Assembly (NCBI RefSeq): GCF_000026185.1
Contig: NC_010694.1
Coordinates: forward strand, 3,720,001 to 3,784,000
Length of the DNA: 64,000 nt
Direction of reading: 5' to 3'
DNA from: Erwinia tasmaniensis Et1/99
Lineage (GTDB): Bacteria; Pseudomonadota; Gammaproteobacteria; Enterobacterales; Enterobacteriaceae
Made by a program: the position numbers and the translations under genes. A model generated the notes under the pieces. That model ran no database searches, was not told the origin of the DNA, and was given only the letters and a program-made list of their open reading frames with translations. Positions 45,400 through 54,591 of this stretch are shown one piece after another. Position 1 is the stretch's first letter. Every line of letters begins with the position of its first letter.

Positions 45400-46722
45400 A
45401 TGTCAGCCTCCATCGCACCCTCTATCGACGCCGAAGCCCCCCCCGTCAACTCACGTGGTAAAGTGATGGTCGCCTCACTGGTCGGAACGGCTATTGAGTT
45501 CTTCGACTTCTATATTTACGCCACCGCAGCTGTCATCGTCTTTCCCCATATTTTCTTCCCACAGGGGGATACCACCGTTGCCACGCTCCAGTCGCTGGCC
45601 ACTTTCGCCATTGCCTTTGTCGCGCGCCCGATTGGCTCCGCCCTGTTTGGCCACTTCGGCGATCGTGCCGGCCGCAAAGTGACGCTGGTTGCCTCACTGC
45701 TGACGATGGGGATCTCAACCGTTGTTATCGGCCTGCTGCCGGGTTACGACAGCATCGGCGTGTTCGCCCCGCTGCTGCTGGCGCTGGCACGTTTCGGTCA
45801 GGGGCTCGGCCTCGGTGGCGAGTGGGGAGGCGCAGCCCTGCTGGCGACCGAAAACGCCCCGGCGAAAAAGCGTGCGCTGTACGGATCGTTCCCGCAGCTC
45901 GGTGCGCCTATCGGCTTTTTCTTTGCCAATGGCACCTTCCTGCTGCTCTCCTGGCTGCTAAGCGAAGAACAGTTTATGAACTGGGGATGGCGCGTGCCGT
46001 TTATTCTTTCTGCCGTGCTGGTACTGATTGGCCTGTACGTGCGCGTGTCGCTGCATGAATCGCCGGTCTTCGCCAAAGTACAAAAAGAGAAAAAGCAGGT
46101 AAAAGTCCCGATTGGCACCCTGCTCAGCAAGCATCTTGGCACCACCATTATCGGCACGTTTATTATGCTGGCGACCTATACGCTGTTCTACATCATGACA
46201 GTGTATTCAATGACCTACGGAACAACCCCGATACCAAATGGCTTAGGGATCCCGCGTAATACCTTCCTGTGGATGCTGATGCTGGCGGTAATCGGGTTTG
46301 GCGTGATGGTGCCGATTGCCGGGCTGCTGGCGGACCGTTTTGGTCGCCGCAGGACGATGATTGTGATTACGCTGCTGATCATCGCTTTCGCGCTGATTTT
46401 CCCGTCAATGCTGGGTTCCGGTAATCAGGGGCTGATTATGGCCTTTTTGTTGTGCGGTCTGAGCATCATGGGATTGACCTTCGGCCCTATGGGCGCGCTG
46501 CTTCCGGAGCTTTTCCCTACCGAGGTACGGTATACCGGGGCATCGTTCTCCTACAACCTGTCGTCTATTCTCGGCGCGTCCGTCGCCCCCTACATTGCCA
46601 CCTGGTTAGCGCACACTTACGGGCTGTTCTACGTGGGAATCTACCTGACGGCGATGGCGTGTCTGACGCTGGTGGCGCTCATCTTGTGTAAAGAGACGCG
46701 CCACGCGTCGCTGTTTGAGTAG
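45400..46722 (+). CDS. yhjE: MFS metabolite:H+ symporter YhjE
   Basis: 440 residues, twelve membrane helices. Segments such as VASLVGTAIEFFDFYIYATA, GHFGDRAGRKVTL, RFGQGLGLGGEWGGAALLA and FPTEVRYTGASFSYN are nearly those of E. coli YhjE. It belongs to the metabolite-H+ symporter (MHS) group; substrate unknown. ATG 45400 is chosen by similarity to YhjE; the frame is open back to 45337. Confidence 0.93.
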   Translation: MSASIAPSIDAEAPPVNSRGKVMVASLVGTAIEFFDFYIYATAAVIVFPHIFFPQGDTTVATLQSLATFAIAFVARPIGSALFGHFGDRAGRKVTLVASLLTMGISTVVIGLLPGYDSIGVFAPLLLALARFGQGLGLGGEWGGAALLATENAPAKKRALYGSFPQLGAPIGFFFANGTFLLLSWLLSEEQFMNWGWRVPFILSAVLVLIGLYVRVSLHESPVFAKVQKEKKQVKVPIGTLLSKHLGTTIIGTFIMLATYTLFYIMTVYSMTYGTTPIPNGLGIPRNTFLWMLMLAVIGFGVMVPIAGLLADRFGRRRTMIVITLLIIAFALIFPSMLGSGNQGLIMAFLLCGLSIMGLTFGPMGALLPELFPTEVRYTGASFSYNLSSILGASVAPYIATWLAHTYGLFYVGIYLTAMACLTLVALILCKETRHASLFE

Positions 46723-46738
46723 CTAAAGGGCAGGCGGA

Positions 46739-46760
46739 AAAGGGTCGTCCATGACCCTTT
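46739..46760. terminator. Bidirectional terminator between yhjE and yhjG
   Basis: AAAGGGTC and GACCCTTT pair around a six-base loop between the two convergent genes. Confidence 0.7.
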
Positions 46761-46790
46761 CCGTTCGCTTTACCCCTTATCAAGCCGGGC

Positions 46791-48848
46791 TTATTTCGCT
46801 TTCATCTGTTGCAATACGCGGGTGCACTGATTCTCGTCATTATCGCTGGGTGAGACCAACGCCAGTAACGCGGCGGCCGGAGCCACCACCGTACCCAGTG
46901 CTAAGGCGGCGGCACCACGGGCCAGCAGCGAACCGGTTTTCACCCCGGCATCCGGGTTTTTAAAGGTGCCCCGCACGTAGAGCGGTGAACGCAGGGTAAT
47001 AATCCTGATGCCCTTACTCTGCGGATTAATCGAGAGATCCAGACGTTCATTCGCAAAGTTGGTGCTACCGGTGACATTGATAATCGCGTTCTCGGTATCA
47101 AACACCAGCAGACGCGACGAGGCTACCCCTTGCTTCATCTGCAAATCGACGGCGGCGCAGTTGATTTTCACTTCGTCATCGCCAAACAGTTTACCCACCA
47201 CAAAGTTACCGACGTTAAGACCAACGATCTCCATCAGGCTGCGGCTGATAAGGCCATCGTTCATCAGCAGTTTTAGATCGCCATTGCTGGTAGCAAGCAG
47301 GTCAGCCACCGAGTTGCCACGCCCATTCAGGCTGGCATCTCCGTTTATCTGACCCAGCGCGCTGCGCATGGCGGCCACGTCGGGGAACAGTTGACGCAGC
47401 TTGAGATGGCGCGCATGCAGATCGACTCTTCCCAGCATCGGCGACCGGTCGCCCTGTAAGCGCACGGTGGCATTCAGGCTACCGCCTGCAATGTCAAAAC
47501 GCAGCGGATCGAGCAGCAGATTGCCATTATTAAGGACCAAATGCGTCGAAAGGTCGCTAATCGGTAGCGAACTGCCGTGCTCAATGCGCTTGCCGCGAAA
47601 GCGCACATCAGCATCCATCGCCTGCCAACTTTGCGTGTCGAATGTGTCATGCGGCAGCACGCGCCCGGCAGGTTGCATGGACTTTTCGCCACGCTGCGCT
47701 TTGGCCCGTGCCGTCTTCGCGCTGTCTTTACCGGAGTTAACGCCGATCAGTGGCCCAAGATCGGCCATGCGCAGCTGAAGCGACTCCAACGAGCCTTCCA
47801 GCTTAGGCCGGCGGTCGCCCTGAGCGTAAGCGAGCGAGCCACGAATGTCGCTGTCGCCAATATGGCCGTTAAAGTTTTTATAATGGAATACGGCTCCGCC
47901 CGGCTGCTGAAAACGCGCCGTCAGATGGCCGTCAGTTTCATAAGGCGGCGTATCCGGCAGCAGCACGCCCGTCAGTCCGTAAAGATTAGCCAGGGTGTCG
48001 CCGGAGAAGCGCAAACGGAGATCCATCCCGCCCAGATCCATCGGGTCCTGCACGGTGCCCGCCACGCGCACGCGGGTGGTGCCATTGCGCACGTCGGCCG
48101 CAACCGGGAATGGCGTGTTCTGGCTGCGCAGTGACAGCATGCCGCCAATTTTGCCTTCGCCGGTCAGTTTTTCATTATTGTAGGTGCCGCTGGCCCGCCA
48201 GCCGAACACAAAGTCGGCCGCACCTTTTTGCTTATCATCGCCGCCAGCCAGCTGGGCATAAGGCACCGGCTTACCCAGCGGGTCGACCACGACCTGCACA
48301 TCGGCCTTATTGATGGCATCACGGTAGCTGATAGTGCCCCGATCAAAGGCGACGTTGTCGAGACGAAAAGACCATGCGGAGGGAGCCTGACTGGCCTTTT
48401 CGCCATCGCTGTCCGCCAGGTCAAACGTCCAGTTGTTTTTTCCATCGGCGTTCTGCACCAGCTTAACCTGTAGCTGTTGCAGTTTGATCCACGGCAGATA
48501 AATTTGCTGGCTCAACAGCGCCAGCGGGGAAATCGTGGCGTCTATCCGCTCAAGATGGATCATGGTGACATCGGGTACGTTGGGCGGATTACCCAACATG
48601 ATGTCTTCCGCATGCACCTGGGGCCAGGGCACCCAGCCGCGCCAGCCGGGTTCGGTGCGGTTACGCTGCCAGTTCACGCCGAGATCGCCACGGATAGCAA
48701 ACGGGCGGTTGATCTCTGTCGACACTTTCCGATTGAGGGTAGGTTTCAGGCGATTCCAGTCAAACCACGCGACCACCGCCACAATGACGACCACCAGTAA
48801 TAAAAAAATCCCGCCAATACTGCCTATAACTTTTCCCGTACGCGACAT
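46791..48848 (-). CDS. yhjG: AsmA-family protein YhjG
   Basis: 685 residues, as in E. coli YhjG. One N-terminal membrane anchor (about 8-26) and a long periplasmic part built of beta-strands; the AsmA C-terminal region is visible (NGDLKLLMNDGLISRSLMEI, NFANERLDLSINPQSKGI). AsmA-like proteins have lipid-transfer-type folds and help maintain the outer membrane. Position after yhjE matches the E. coli map. Confidence 0.93.
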   Translation of the reverse strand: MSRTGKVIGSIGGIFLLLVVVIVAVVAWFDWNRLKPTLNRKVSTEINRPFAIRGDLGVNWQRNRTEPGWRGWVPWPQVHAEDIMLGNPPNVPDVTMIHLERIDATISPLALLSQQIYLPWIKLQQLQVKLVQNADGKNNWTFDLADSDGEKASQAPSAWSFRLDNVAFDRGTISYRDAINKADVQVVVDPLGKPVPYAQLAGGDDKQKGAADFVFGWRASGTYNNEKLTGEGKIGGMLSLRSQNTPFPVAADVRNGTTRVRVAGTVQDPMDLGGMDLRLRFSGDTLANLYGLTGVLLPDTPPYETDGHLTARFQQPGGAVFHYKNFNGHIGDSDIRGSLAYAQGDRRPKLEGSLESLQLRMADLGPLIGVNSGKDSAKTARAKAQRGEKSMQPAGRVLPHDTFDTQSWQAMDADVRFRGKRIEHGSSLPISDLSTHLVLNNGNLLLDPLRFDIAGGSLNATVRLQGDRSPMLGRVDLHARHLKLRQLFPDVAAMRSALGQINGDASLNGRGNSVADLLATSNGDLKLLMNDGLISRSLMEIVGLNVGNFVVGKLFGDDEVKINCAAVDLQMKQGVASSRLLVFDTENAIINVTGSTNFANERLDLSINPQSKGIRIITLRSPLYVRGTFKNPDAGVKTGSLLARGAAALALGTVVAPAAALLALVSPSDNDENQCTRVLQQMKAK

Positions 48849-48912
48849 GCGTGCTTCTCCTGATAGCTATCTGTCTCAGGTCAAAGCATAGTCGAGCCGT
48901 CTACACATGCCA

Positions 48913-49686
48913 TCAGATGAAGTGCTTTGGCAGAATATCCAGCTGGTCAAACGGCACGGGGCGAGAAAATAAATAGCCCTGGGCAGCACAGGCGGAGGAG
49001 CGGCGCACCTGCTCCCACTCTTCATGGGTTTCGACGCCTTCAACGATCACCCCTTTACAGTAACGATTGATCAGCACCAGCAGCACATCAAACAGATTGC
49101 GCCCCTCTTCGCTGGCGCGCAGCATAATAAACAGTTCTCGCGCCAGCTTGATGTAGTCATACTTCATTTCGGTCAGGGCCGAGAAATTCGCCATACCCGA
49201 TCCGAAATCGTCAAGCCACAGGGGAACGGGTTCAGACATTTGCGTCACAATCAGCTCCTGTGGCACCAAATGATGTTCCACCAGTTCAAAACGCACCCAC
49301 GGACAGCGCGCGATCAGCTGGCGCACCCTGTTATTATGCCGAATGGCTAACAGGGTCGAGCCGTCGATATTGATCGAGGCAACCAGTTTCTCACCGATAA
49401 ACTTTCTTTCCCATCTAACCAGCAATTCCAGCTGCTCGGCGATAATGTTCAGGCGCTGCGAGATCTCAATTTTGGCAAAATACAGCTCCGGCGACACGTT
49501 CTGGCCCGGGGCGGACGGATGGAACACCGCGGTGAGCAACTCAATTGCCATCAGGCTTCCGTTCACCCGATAAATCGGCTGGAAGTGATAGGAGCGCTGA
49601 CACTGCTGCCAGTATCCACGTTCTCTTAGCAGACCTTGTTCGACAATTGCGGAAGGAAGCCGGTGGCTGAGGCTATTCAGCACCAT
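48913..49686 (-). CDS. yhjH: Cyclic-di-GMP phosphodiesterase (EAL only), PdeH
   Basis: 257 residues of EAL domain without other domains, as in E. coli YhjH/PdeH. Key motifs: AIELLT in place of EAL (Glu kept), SINIDGSTL, ELVEHHLV, LDDFGSGMANFSALTEMKYD and IVEGVETHEEW. The metal-binding Glu and Asp residues are present, so it should be active. It lowers c-di-GMP, which in E. coli releases flagellar braking and restrains cellulose production. Its place near the bcs cluster fits. Confidence 0.92.
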   Translation of the reverse strand: MVLNSLSHRLPSAIVEQGLLRERGYWQQCQRSYHFQPIYRVNGSLMAIELLTAVFHPSAPGQNVSPELYFAKIEISQRLNIIAEQLELLVRWERKFIGEKLVASINIDGSTLLAIRHNNRVRQLIARCPWVRFELVEHHLVPQELIVTQMSEPVPLWLDDFGSGMANFSALTEMKYDYIKLARELFIMLRASEEGRNLFDVLLVLINRYCKGVIVEGVETHEEWEQVRRSSACAAQGYLFSRPVPFDQLDILPKHFI

Positions 49687-49921
49687 TAATATGACCCTAT
49701 ATCTGTGAGACCGCCTTCATATGGCACCCCCTGTAGCAAGTATCGGCAACGTCTTAAAGAACTTTATCCATCATATCGTCACCTTCATCCCACTCATGGT
49801 AATGAAGCCGCGCACTTTTCAATCGGCAAAACAGGCAGCCTTTAGGGTGCTTCATCCCTCATCCGAAATAAATTAGCGCCGTGAATGCCAATAAATACCG
49901 ATGTTCAATAATCTTGCGGAT

Positions 49922-51202
49922 TTATTCCGCGCGCGCTGGCGGCGAATGGATGCTGAAGCGCGGTTGCGATAGCAGCCAGCAATCGCGCTGCGCATCCAGC
50001 ATCGCCCCACGCGCCGCGCCGCGTTCGGGGAGCGTCCACGCCGTCTGCCGAATCGCCTGCTGATAACGATCGCTACCCAGCTGATTATCCGCCTGTGACA
50101 ACAGCGGGATCAGGCGTACCCCGATAGGGTCTAAGCTACGCCACGGCCAGCGCTGACGGCCATCGCTAAACGGCACCATAAAATCTAGCGCCTTCAGCAG
50201 CGTAACCTGTTGCGTGGTGCGATAGTGCCAAAGATCTTCGCCTACGCCGTGCCGTGCCAGCCCGGCCAGCGCGGTGAGCGCCTGCAGATTAAACCAGCTG
50301 TAGTGGAAGGAGCGGGTGCGGGCCAGCTCCTTCGGCTGGCTGCCATCAGCGGCAAACTGACTATTCATGCGCCCTGTTGCCTGCTGCACCATCTGCTTAA
50401 TCACCTGCGGTCGTTGCAGATACCAGGCAATCCCTGCCACCTGTACGTTGTACCAGCTGCCGTGATTGTTTTCCGCCCGCGCCTCACTACGTCCCTGCCG
50501 ACTGTTGAGCAGCCAGTACAGATAGTCGTTCATCCACCGCTGCATCTGCTTTTCGTCTTCGGCACGCCAGCCGGGAGCTAGCCGCAGCATGATCAGCGAG
50601 TCGACGATACGCGTGGCAAAATACCGCCCGTCGAGCACCCCGGAGCGCCGGGCGGATGCCCTGCCCGGTATCATCTGGGCGAAAGTCAGGTTGGGATCCA
50701 TGCGCGTGCTCGGGGAGATAAACCAGCGGCGAATAAGCGCTATCGCGCGGCGGGCGTAACGTTCATCGTCGGAAAAATACCAGGCCAGCGTCAACGTCTG
50801 CACGCGGGCGGTAAATTCGGCCAGGCGCACGCCGTCGCTGTCGCCATTTTTACTCGCCGGATTGACCTCACCATCGCGTCGCAGCCACGGCAGTCCGTCC
50901 GGGGCAAGATTATCCGGCCACCAGTAGGCGCTAAGGCTGTAGTAGTCGTGCTGAGATCCCCCCGGCGGCGTCAGTTTTTTATCGGTGACGCTAAGCAACG
51001 GCAGAGTCAGATCGCGGTCGGCCTGTACCCGTAACCGACGCCAGGCGGCAACGGTCAGATCGGGCGCCTGCTGCTGTTGCAGCAACCGCTTGTTCAGCGC
51101 CAGCTCGTGGCGATGAAGAAAAGCATATTCCTGTGCGCCCAACGCCAGGCTGAAAAAGCCCGTCAGTAGCAGCAGAACGATGCGGCAAAGAACAGACTGC
51201 AT
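49922..51202 (-). CDS. Alginate lyase-type polysaccharide lyase, periplasmic
   Basis: About 426 residues: signal peptide (MQSVLCRIVLLLLTGFFSLA, ending LGA), then an alpha/alpha-barrel domain. The stretches SAYWWPDNLAPDGLPWLRRDG and ENNHGSWYNVQ (with the Asn-His pair used in catalysis by this family) and RSFHYSWFNLQ, where Tyr and His recur, are diagnostic. The start ATG 51202 has GGGGGAT before it; an upstream ATG at 51268 would bury the signal. It should degrade a uronic-acid polymer. In E. coli the place between yhjH and yhjJ is occupied by kdgK. Confidence 0.87.
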   Translation of the reverse strand: MQSVLCRIVLLLLTGFFSLALGAQEYAFLHRHELALNKRLLQQQQAPDLTVAAWRRLRVQADRDLTLPLLSVTDKKLTPPGGSQHDYYSLSAYWWPDNLAPDGLPWLRRDGEVNPASKNGDSDGVRLAEFTARVQTLTLAWYFSDDERYARRAIALIRRWFISPSTRMDPNLTFAQMIPGRASARRSGVLDGRYFATRIVDSLIMLRLAPGWRAEDEKQMQRWMNDYLYWLLNSRQGRSEARAENNHGSWYNVQVAGIAWYLQRPQVIKQMVQQATGRMNSQFAADGSQPKELARTRSFHYSWFNLQALTALAGLARHGVGEDLWHYRTTQQVTLLKALDFMVPFSDGRQRWPWRSLDPIGVRLIPLLSQADNQLGSDRYQQAIRQTAWTLPERGAARGAMLDAQRDCWLLSQPRFSIHSPPARAE

Positions 51203-51360
51203 GGCGATCCCCCGGCAATATCCCTGCCATAAAGCATAGCGTTTGCAGGCCGTCACGACGGGCATCATGCACGGGCACGATCCGGTATTTAACTGGAATG
51301 GAGAAGATTATCCGGCGCAATCAGGGGAGCCGCCGCCGGCTGCCCCTGTATAGTAAAGAC

Positions 51361-52827
51361 TTAAGGTGCGGGGGTGGCGTTCTCGCCGGCTGCGGCTTCT
51401 GAAGAGGCAACGGGGGCCATAATCTTCTGAAAACCTTCCTGCAACGCGTTAATGTTGGTTTCCGCTTCGCCCTGAGGCTGCATCAGCACCATAGTCATAT
51501 CCTGCGTCAGCTGCTGGCGTAGCTCCTGATTAAGCATATCCAGCGTCAGGCCAGACAGAAACTTCTGGCGCAGCGTCTGATACTGTTCAGGGGCGATATC
51601 CACGACCGCATTCTGCTGTGAACGCAGACGCTGGTTCATCAGCACGCCGGTATCGGTACGCGCATAGGTCGCAAACAGTTTGCTCAGCTCGGCGTTTTTC
51701 TGCGCCATCAGCGCATTAAACTCCGTCTGCGTCAGGCCCTTATCGCGCACGGAAACCATCTCTTTTGCTACCAGCTCAAGATTGCTGGTCAACGCCCCGT
51801 TGTCGGAATCCATATTGATGGCGCACTGGGCGCGTTGATACAGCACTCGACAGTCGAAGCCAACCTGGATGCCCGGCGTTTTTTTATCGCTCAGCGCGCG
51901 CTGCACATGCCAGAACAGCGCTTCACGCGCCAGATCGCTCTGCCAGTAGCGCAGCAGGCTGGACGATTCGCGAATGGGTGGCCACGGATTATCCCATACC
52001 AGGGACAGACGATCCTGGCCGAGGGCGTTGTTAACCAGACTCACCGGCTGTTGCAGCAAAGGAGAAAGGGTTGGCATCACGGCGGGCTGTTCACGTTTGC
52101 CGTGCAGCGGAGAGAACGTTTTATTGATTTGCTCCGTCAGGCTGCGGCTGTCGACATTACCCACCACAAACAGCGTCATGGCATCCGGCGTGTACCACTG
52201 CTTATAAAAGGCATTGAGCTGTGCAAGATCGACGGGCTGCTTCACGACCGCAGCGGGGTCGTGCGCCAGCATGGACGAGCCTTTCAGGCGATAGCGCCAC
52301 CAGACATCCTGCGGATTACCCGGCCATGTCGCGATGGGATCGTCAGCATGAATCGCCGTATTCACGACCTGCTGATTAATGGACATATCGCCTGCCGTTG
52401 CCGCCAGCCAGTTCAGGGCTTCTTTGAGCACGTCCGGGCGGTTATTGGGCAGGCTGAGGTTATACAGCGTGTAATCGTACGAGATGATAACCGGTGGCTG
52501 TGTGTGCTGCGGATCGATGCTCTGCTGCCAGAGCGCGCGCTGCTGGGTGGGGTCAAGCTTTGCATTATGAACCAGCGCAAGGCGCGGTAAAAGATGGCTA
52601 TAACCTTCCTGTTGGGTGCTTTCCACCATCGAGCCGGTATTGACCATCAGGCGGATCTCAACACGGTCACTTGGCCGTTGAGGTGTAGCCAGCAGCTGCC
52701 AGCTGAAACCGTTTTCCAGCTTTCCTTGTTGCCAGGCGGGGTCGGGTTGCAGCGTTTCCGCCTGCACTAAACTGGCTGCTGCCAGCAGTATCCCCCCAAC
52801 CAAAAGACGAATTCTGGTGTCCTGCAT
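51361..52827 (-). CDS. yhjJ: M16-like protein YhjJ (probably non-catalytic)
   Basis: 488 residues with a signal peptide (LLVGGILLAAASLVQA). The fold is that of the M16/insulinase peptidases, but the zinc motif HxxEH is replaced by SHLLPRLAL, so the enzyme should be inactive, as in E. coli YhjJ. Long stretches such as LYNLSLPNNRPDVLKEALNW, WYTPDAMTLFVVGN and VVDIAPEQYQTLRQKFL are family-identical. Its role is unknown. Confidence 0.93.
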   Translation of the reverse strand: MQDTRIRLLVGGILLAAASLVQAETLQPDPAWQQGKLENGFSWQLLATPQRPSDRVEIRLMVNTGSMVESTQQEGYSHLLPRLALVHNAKLDPTQQRALWQQSIDPQHTQPPVIISYDYTLYNLSLPNNRPDVLKEALNWLAATAGDMSINQQVVNTAIHADDPIATWPGNPQDVWWRYRLKGSSMLAHDPAAVVKQPVDLAQLNAFYKQWYTPDAMTLFVVGNVDSRSLTEQINKTFSPLHGKREQPAVMPTLSPLLQQPVSLVNNALGQDRLSLVWDNPWPPIRESSSLLRYWQSDLAREALFWHVQRALSDKKTPGIQVGFDCRVLYQRAQCAINMDSDNGALTSNLELVAKEMVSVRDKGLTQTEFNALMAQKNAELSKLFATYARTDTGVLMNQRLRSQQNAVVDIAPEQYQTLRQKFLSGLTLDMLNQELRQQLTQDMTMVLMQPQGEAETNINALQEGFQKIMAPVASSEAAAGENATPAP

Positions 52828-53048
52828 GTGAACCCCTACTTGATCACTAACTCAATAAATAACGGGTGAGCTACGGCCTGCTGCTATCGCGCAATGATAT
52901 ATACCCGCTTTGTTACCTGTAACTCACATTATTTTGGGTACAAATCAGGAAAGCCGCTTTTTTTAAGGAACAGCTTCTTAGACCACGCATCCTCAAGGAT
53001 GTCACACAGCGGCATGAAATTTCTTAAAACAGATGGGGGTTATTATGC

Positions 53049-53085
53049 AAATGCCCGCCGTGAGGGCAAGTCACGACGGGCATTT
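53049..53085. terminator. Inverted repeat downstream of dctA
   Basis: AAATGCCCGCCGTGA and TCACGACGGGCATTT pair with one mismatch around a seven-base loop. It is about 40 bp past the dctA stop and likely terminates it. The remaining 220 bp to yhjJ show only its promoter region. Confidence 0.7.
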
Positions 53086-53124
53086 GTAGCGGTTTTTCAC
53101 AAATTAACTGCGGGTTGCATGATT

Positions 53125-54399
53125 TCAGACGCTTTTCACCTCATTTTTTCTGTGAACAAGCTGCTCTTTGAGCTTTTTCTCATCCAGCTGGCCGACCCAC
53201 TTCGCCACGACCAGGGTCGCCACGCCGTTACCCACCAGATTGGTCAGCGCACGGGCCTCGGACATAAAGCGGTCAATACCGAGGATCAGTGCCAGTCCCG
53301 CTACCGGCAGATGCCCGACCGCAGACAGCGTTGCCGCCAGCACGATAAAACCGCTGCCGGTCACGCCCGCGGCGCCTTTTGATGAGAGCAGCAGCACCAC
53401 CAGCAGAGTGATCTGATGCCAGATATCCATATGGCTGTTGGTTGCCTGGGCGATAAAGACAGCCGCCATCGTCAGATAAATCGACGTCCCATCAAGGTTG
53501 AAGGAGTATCCGGTCGGGATCACTAAACCCACCACCGATTTCTTGCACCCCAGGTTTTCCATCTTAGCCAACATACGTGGCAACGCCGATTCCGATGAGG
53601 AGGTGCCAAGTACGATCAGCAGCTCTTCTTTGATATAGGCGATAAATTTGAAGATGTTAAAGCCTACTACGCGGGCAATTAGCCCAAGCACCACCACCAC
53701 AAACAGCAGACAGGTGATATAGAAACAGACGATCAGCTGGCCGAGCTGAACCAGAGACCCCACCCCGTACTTACCAATAGTGAACGCCATAGCGCCGAAA
53801 GCGCCGACCGGAGCCAGCCGCATAATCATATTGATAATGCCGAAAAACACGTGGGAAAAGCTGTCGATAAAGTTAAACACCAGCGTGCCTTTATCACCCA
53901 TGCGGTGCAGCGCAAAGCCGAACAAAATAGCGAACAGCAACACCTGTAGAATATTACCGCTGGCAAAAGCGCCAATGACGCTGCCGGGGATCACATCCAG
54001 CAGGAACGCCACCACGCCCTGCTGTTCAGCCTGCTGGGCGTACATCGCTACCGCTTTGGCATCCAGCGTAGCCGGGTCAACGTTCATACCCGCGCCGGGT
54101 TGCAGTACGTTGACCACCACCAGACCGATAATCAAGGCAATGGTGCTGACCACCTCAAAATAGATCAGCGCTACGGCACCGGTGCGCCCAACGGCCTTCA
54201 TACTTTCCATACCGGCAATCCCTGAGACAACGGTACAGAAGATCACCGGGGCAATAATCATTTTAATCAGCTTAACAAAGCCGTCACCCAGAGGCTTCAT
54301 CTGAGCGCCCAGCTCAGGGTTGAAGTGACCCAACAGGACGCCGATAGCGATAGCAGCCAACACCTGGAAATAGAGGCTTTTGAACAGAGAAGGTTTCAT
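53125..54399 (-). CDS. dctA: C4-dicarboxylate:H+/Na+ symporter DctA
   Basis: 424 residues. Glutamate/aspartate transporter fold with [10 protein letters not shown] (serine-rich reentrant loop), [21 protein letters not shown] and [21 protein letters not shown]. It imports succinate, fumarate, malate and aspartate aerobically. ATG 54399 ([12 protein letters not shown]) has GGA seven bases upstream and matches the E. coli start. Its usual activator DcuS/DcuR is not in the window. Confidence 0.95.
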   Translation of the reverse strand: MKPSLFKSLYFQVLAAIAIGVLLGHFNPELGAQMKPLGDGFVKLIKMIIAPVIFCTVVSGIAGMESMKAVGRTGAVALIYFEVVSTIALIIGLVVVNVLQPGAGMNVDPATLDAKAVAMYAQQAEQQGVVAFLLDVIPGSVIGAFASGNILQVLLFAILFGFALHRMGDKGTLVFNFIDSFSHVFFGIINMIMRLAPVGAFGAMAFTIGKYGVGSLVQLGQLIVCFYITCLLFVVVVLGLIARVVGFNIFKFIAYIKEELLIVLGTSSSESALPRMLAKMENLGCKKSVVGLVIPTGYSFNLDGTSIYLTMAAVFIAQATNSHMDIWHQITLLVVLLLSSKGAAGVTGSGFIVLAATLSAVGHLPVAGLALILGIDRFMSEARALTNLVGNGVATLVVAKWVGQLDEKKLKEQLVHRKNEVKSV

Positions 54400-54591
54400 A
54401 TAATTTCCGTTAATCGCTTTAATTATTATCAAAGGAAAGATAACGCGAAAGTAACATCGGATTAACGAGATAGATATATCGTGCGCAAGGCCAGGACCTT
54501 GCACAGTTCATTTTTATGAGCTGAATCACTTCAGTTGGATCTTGTAAAACTAAAGAAAGTAAGGGCGTGCGAACACAGCCCGCGACGCCAT

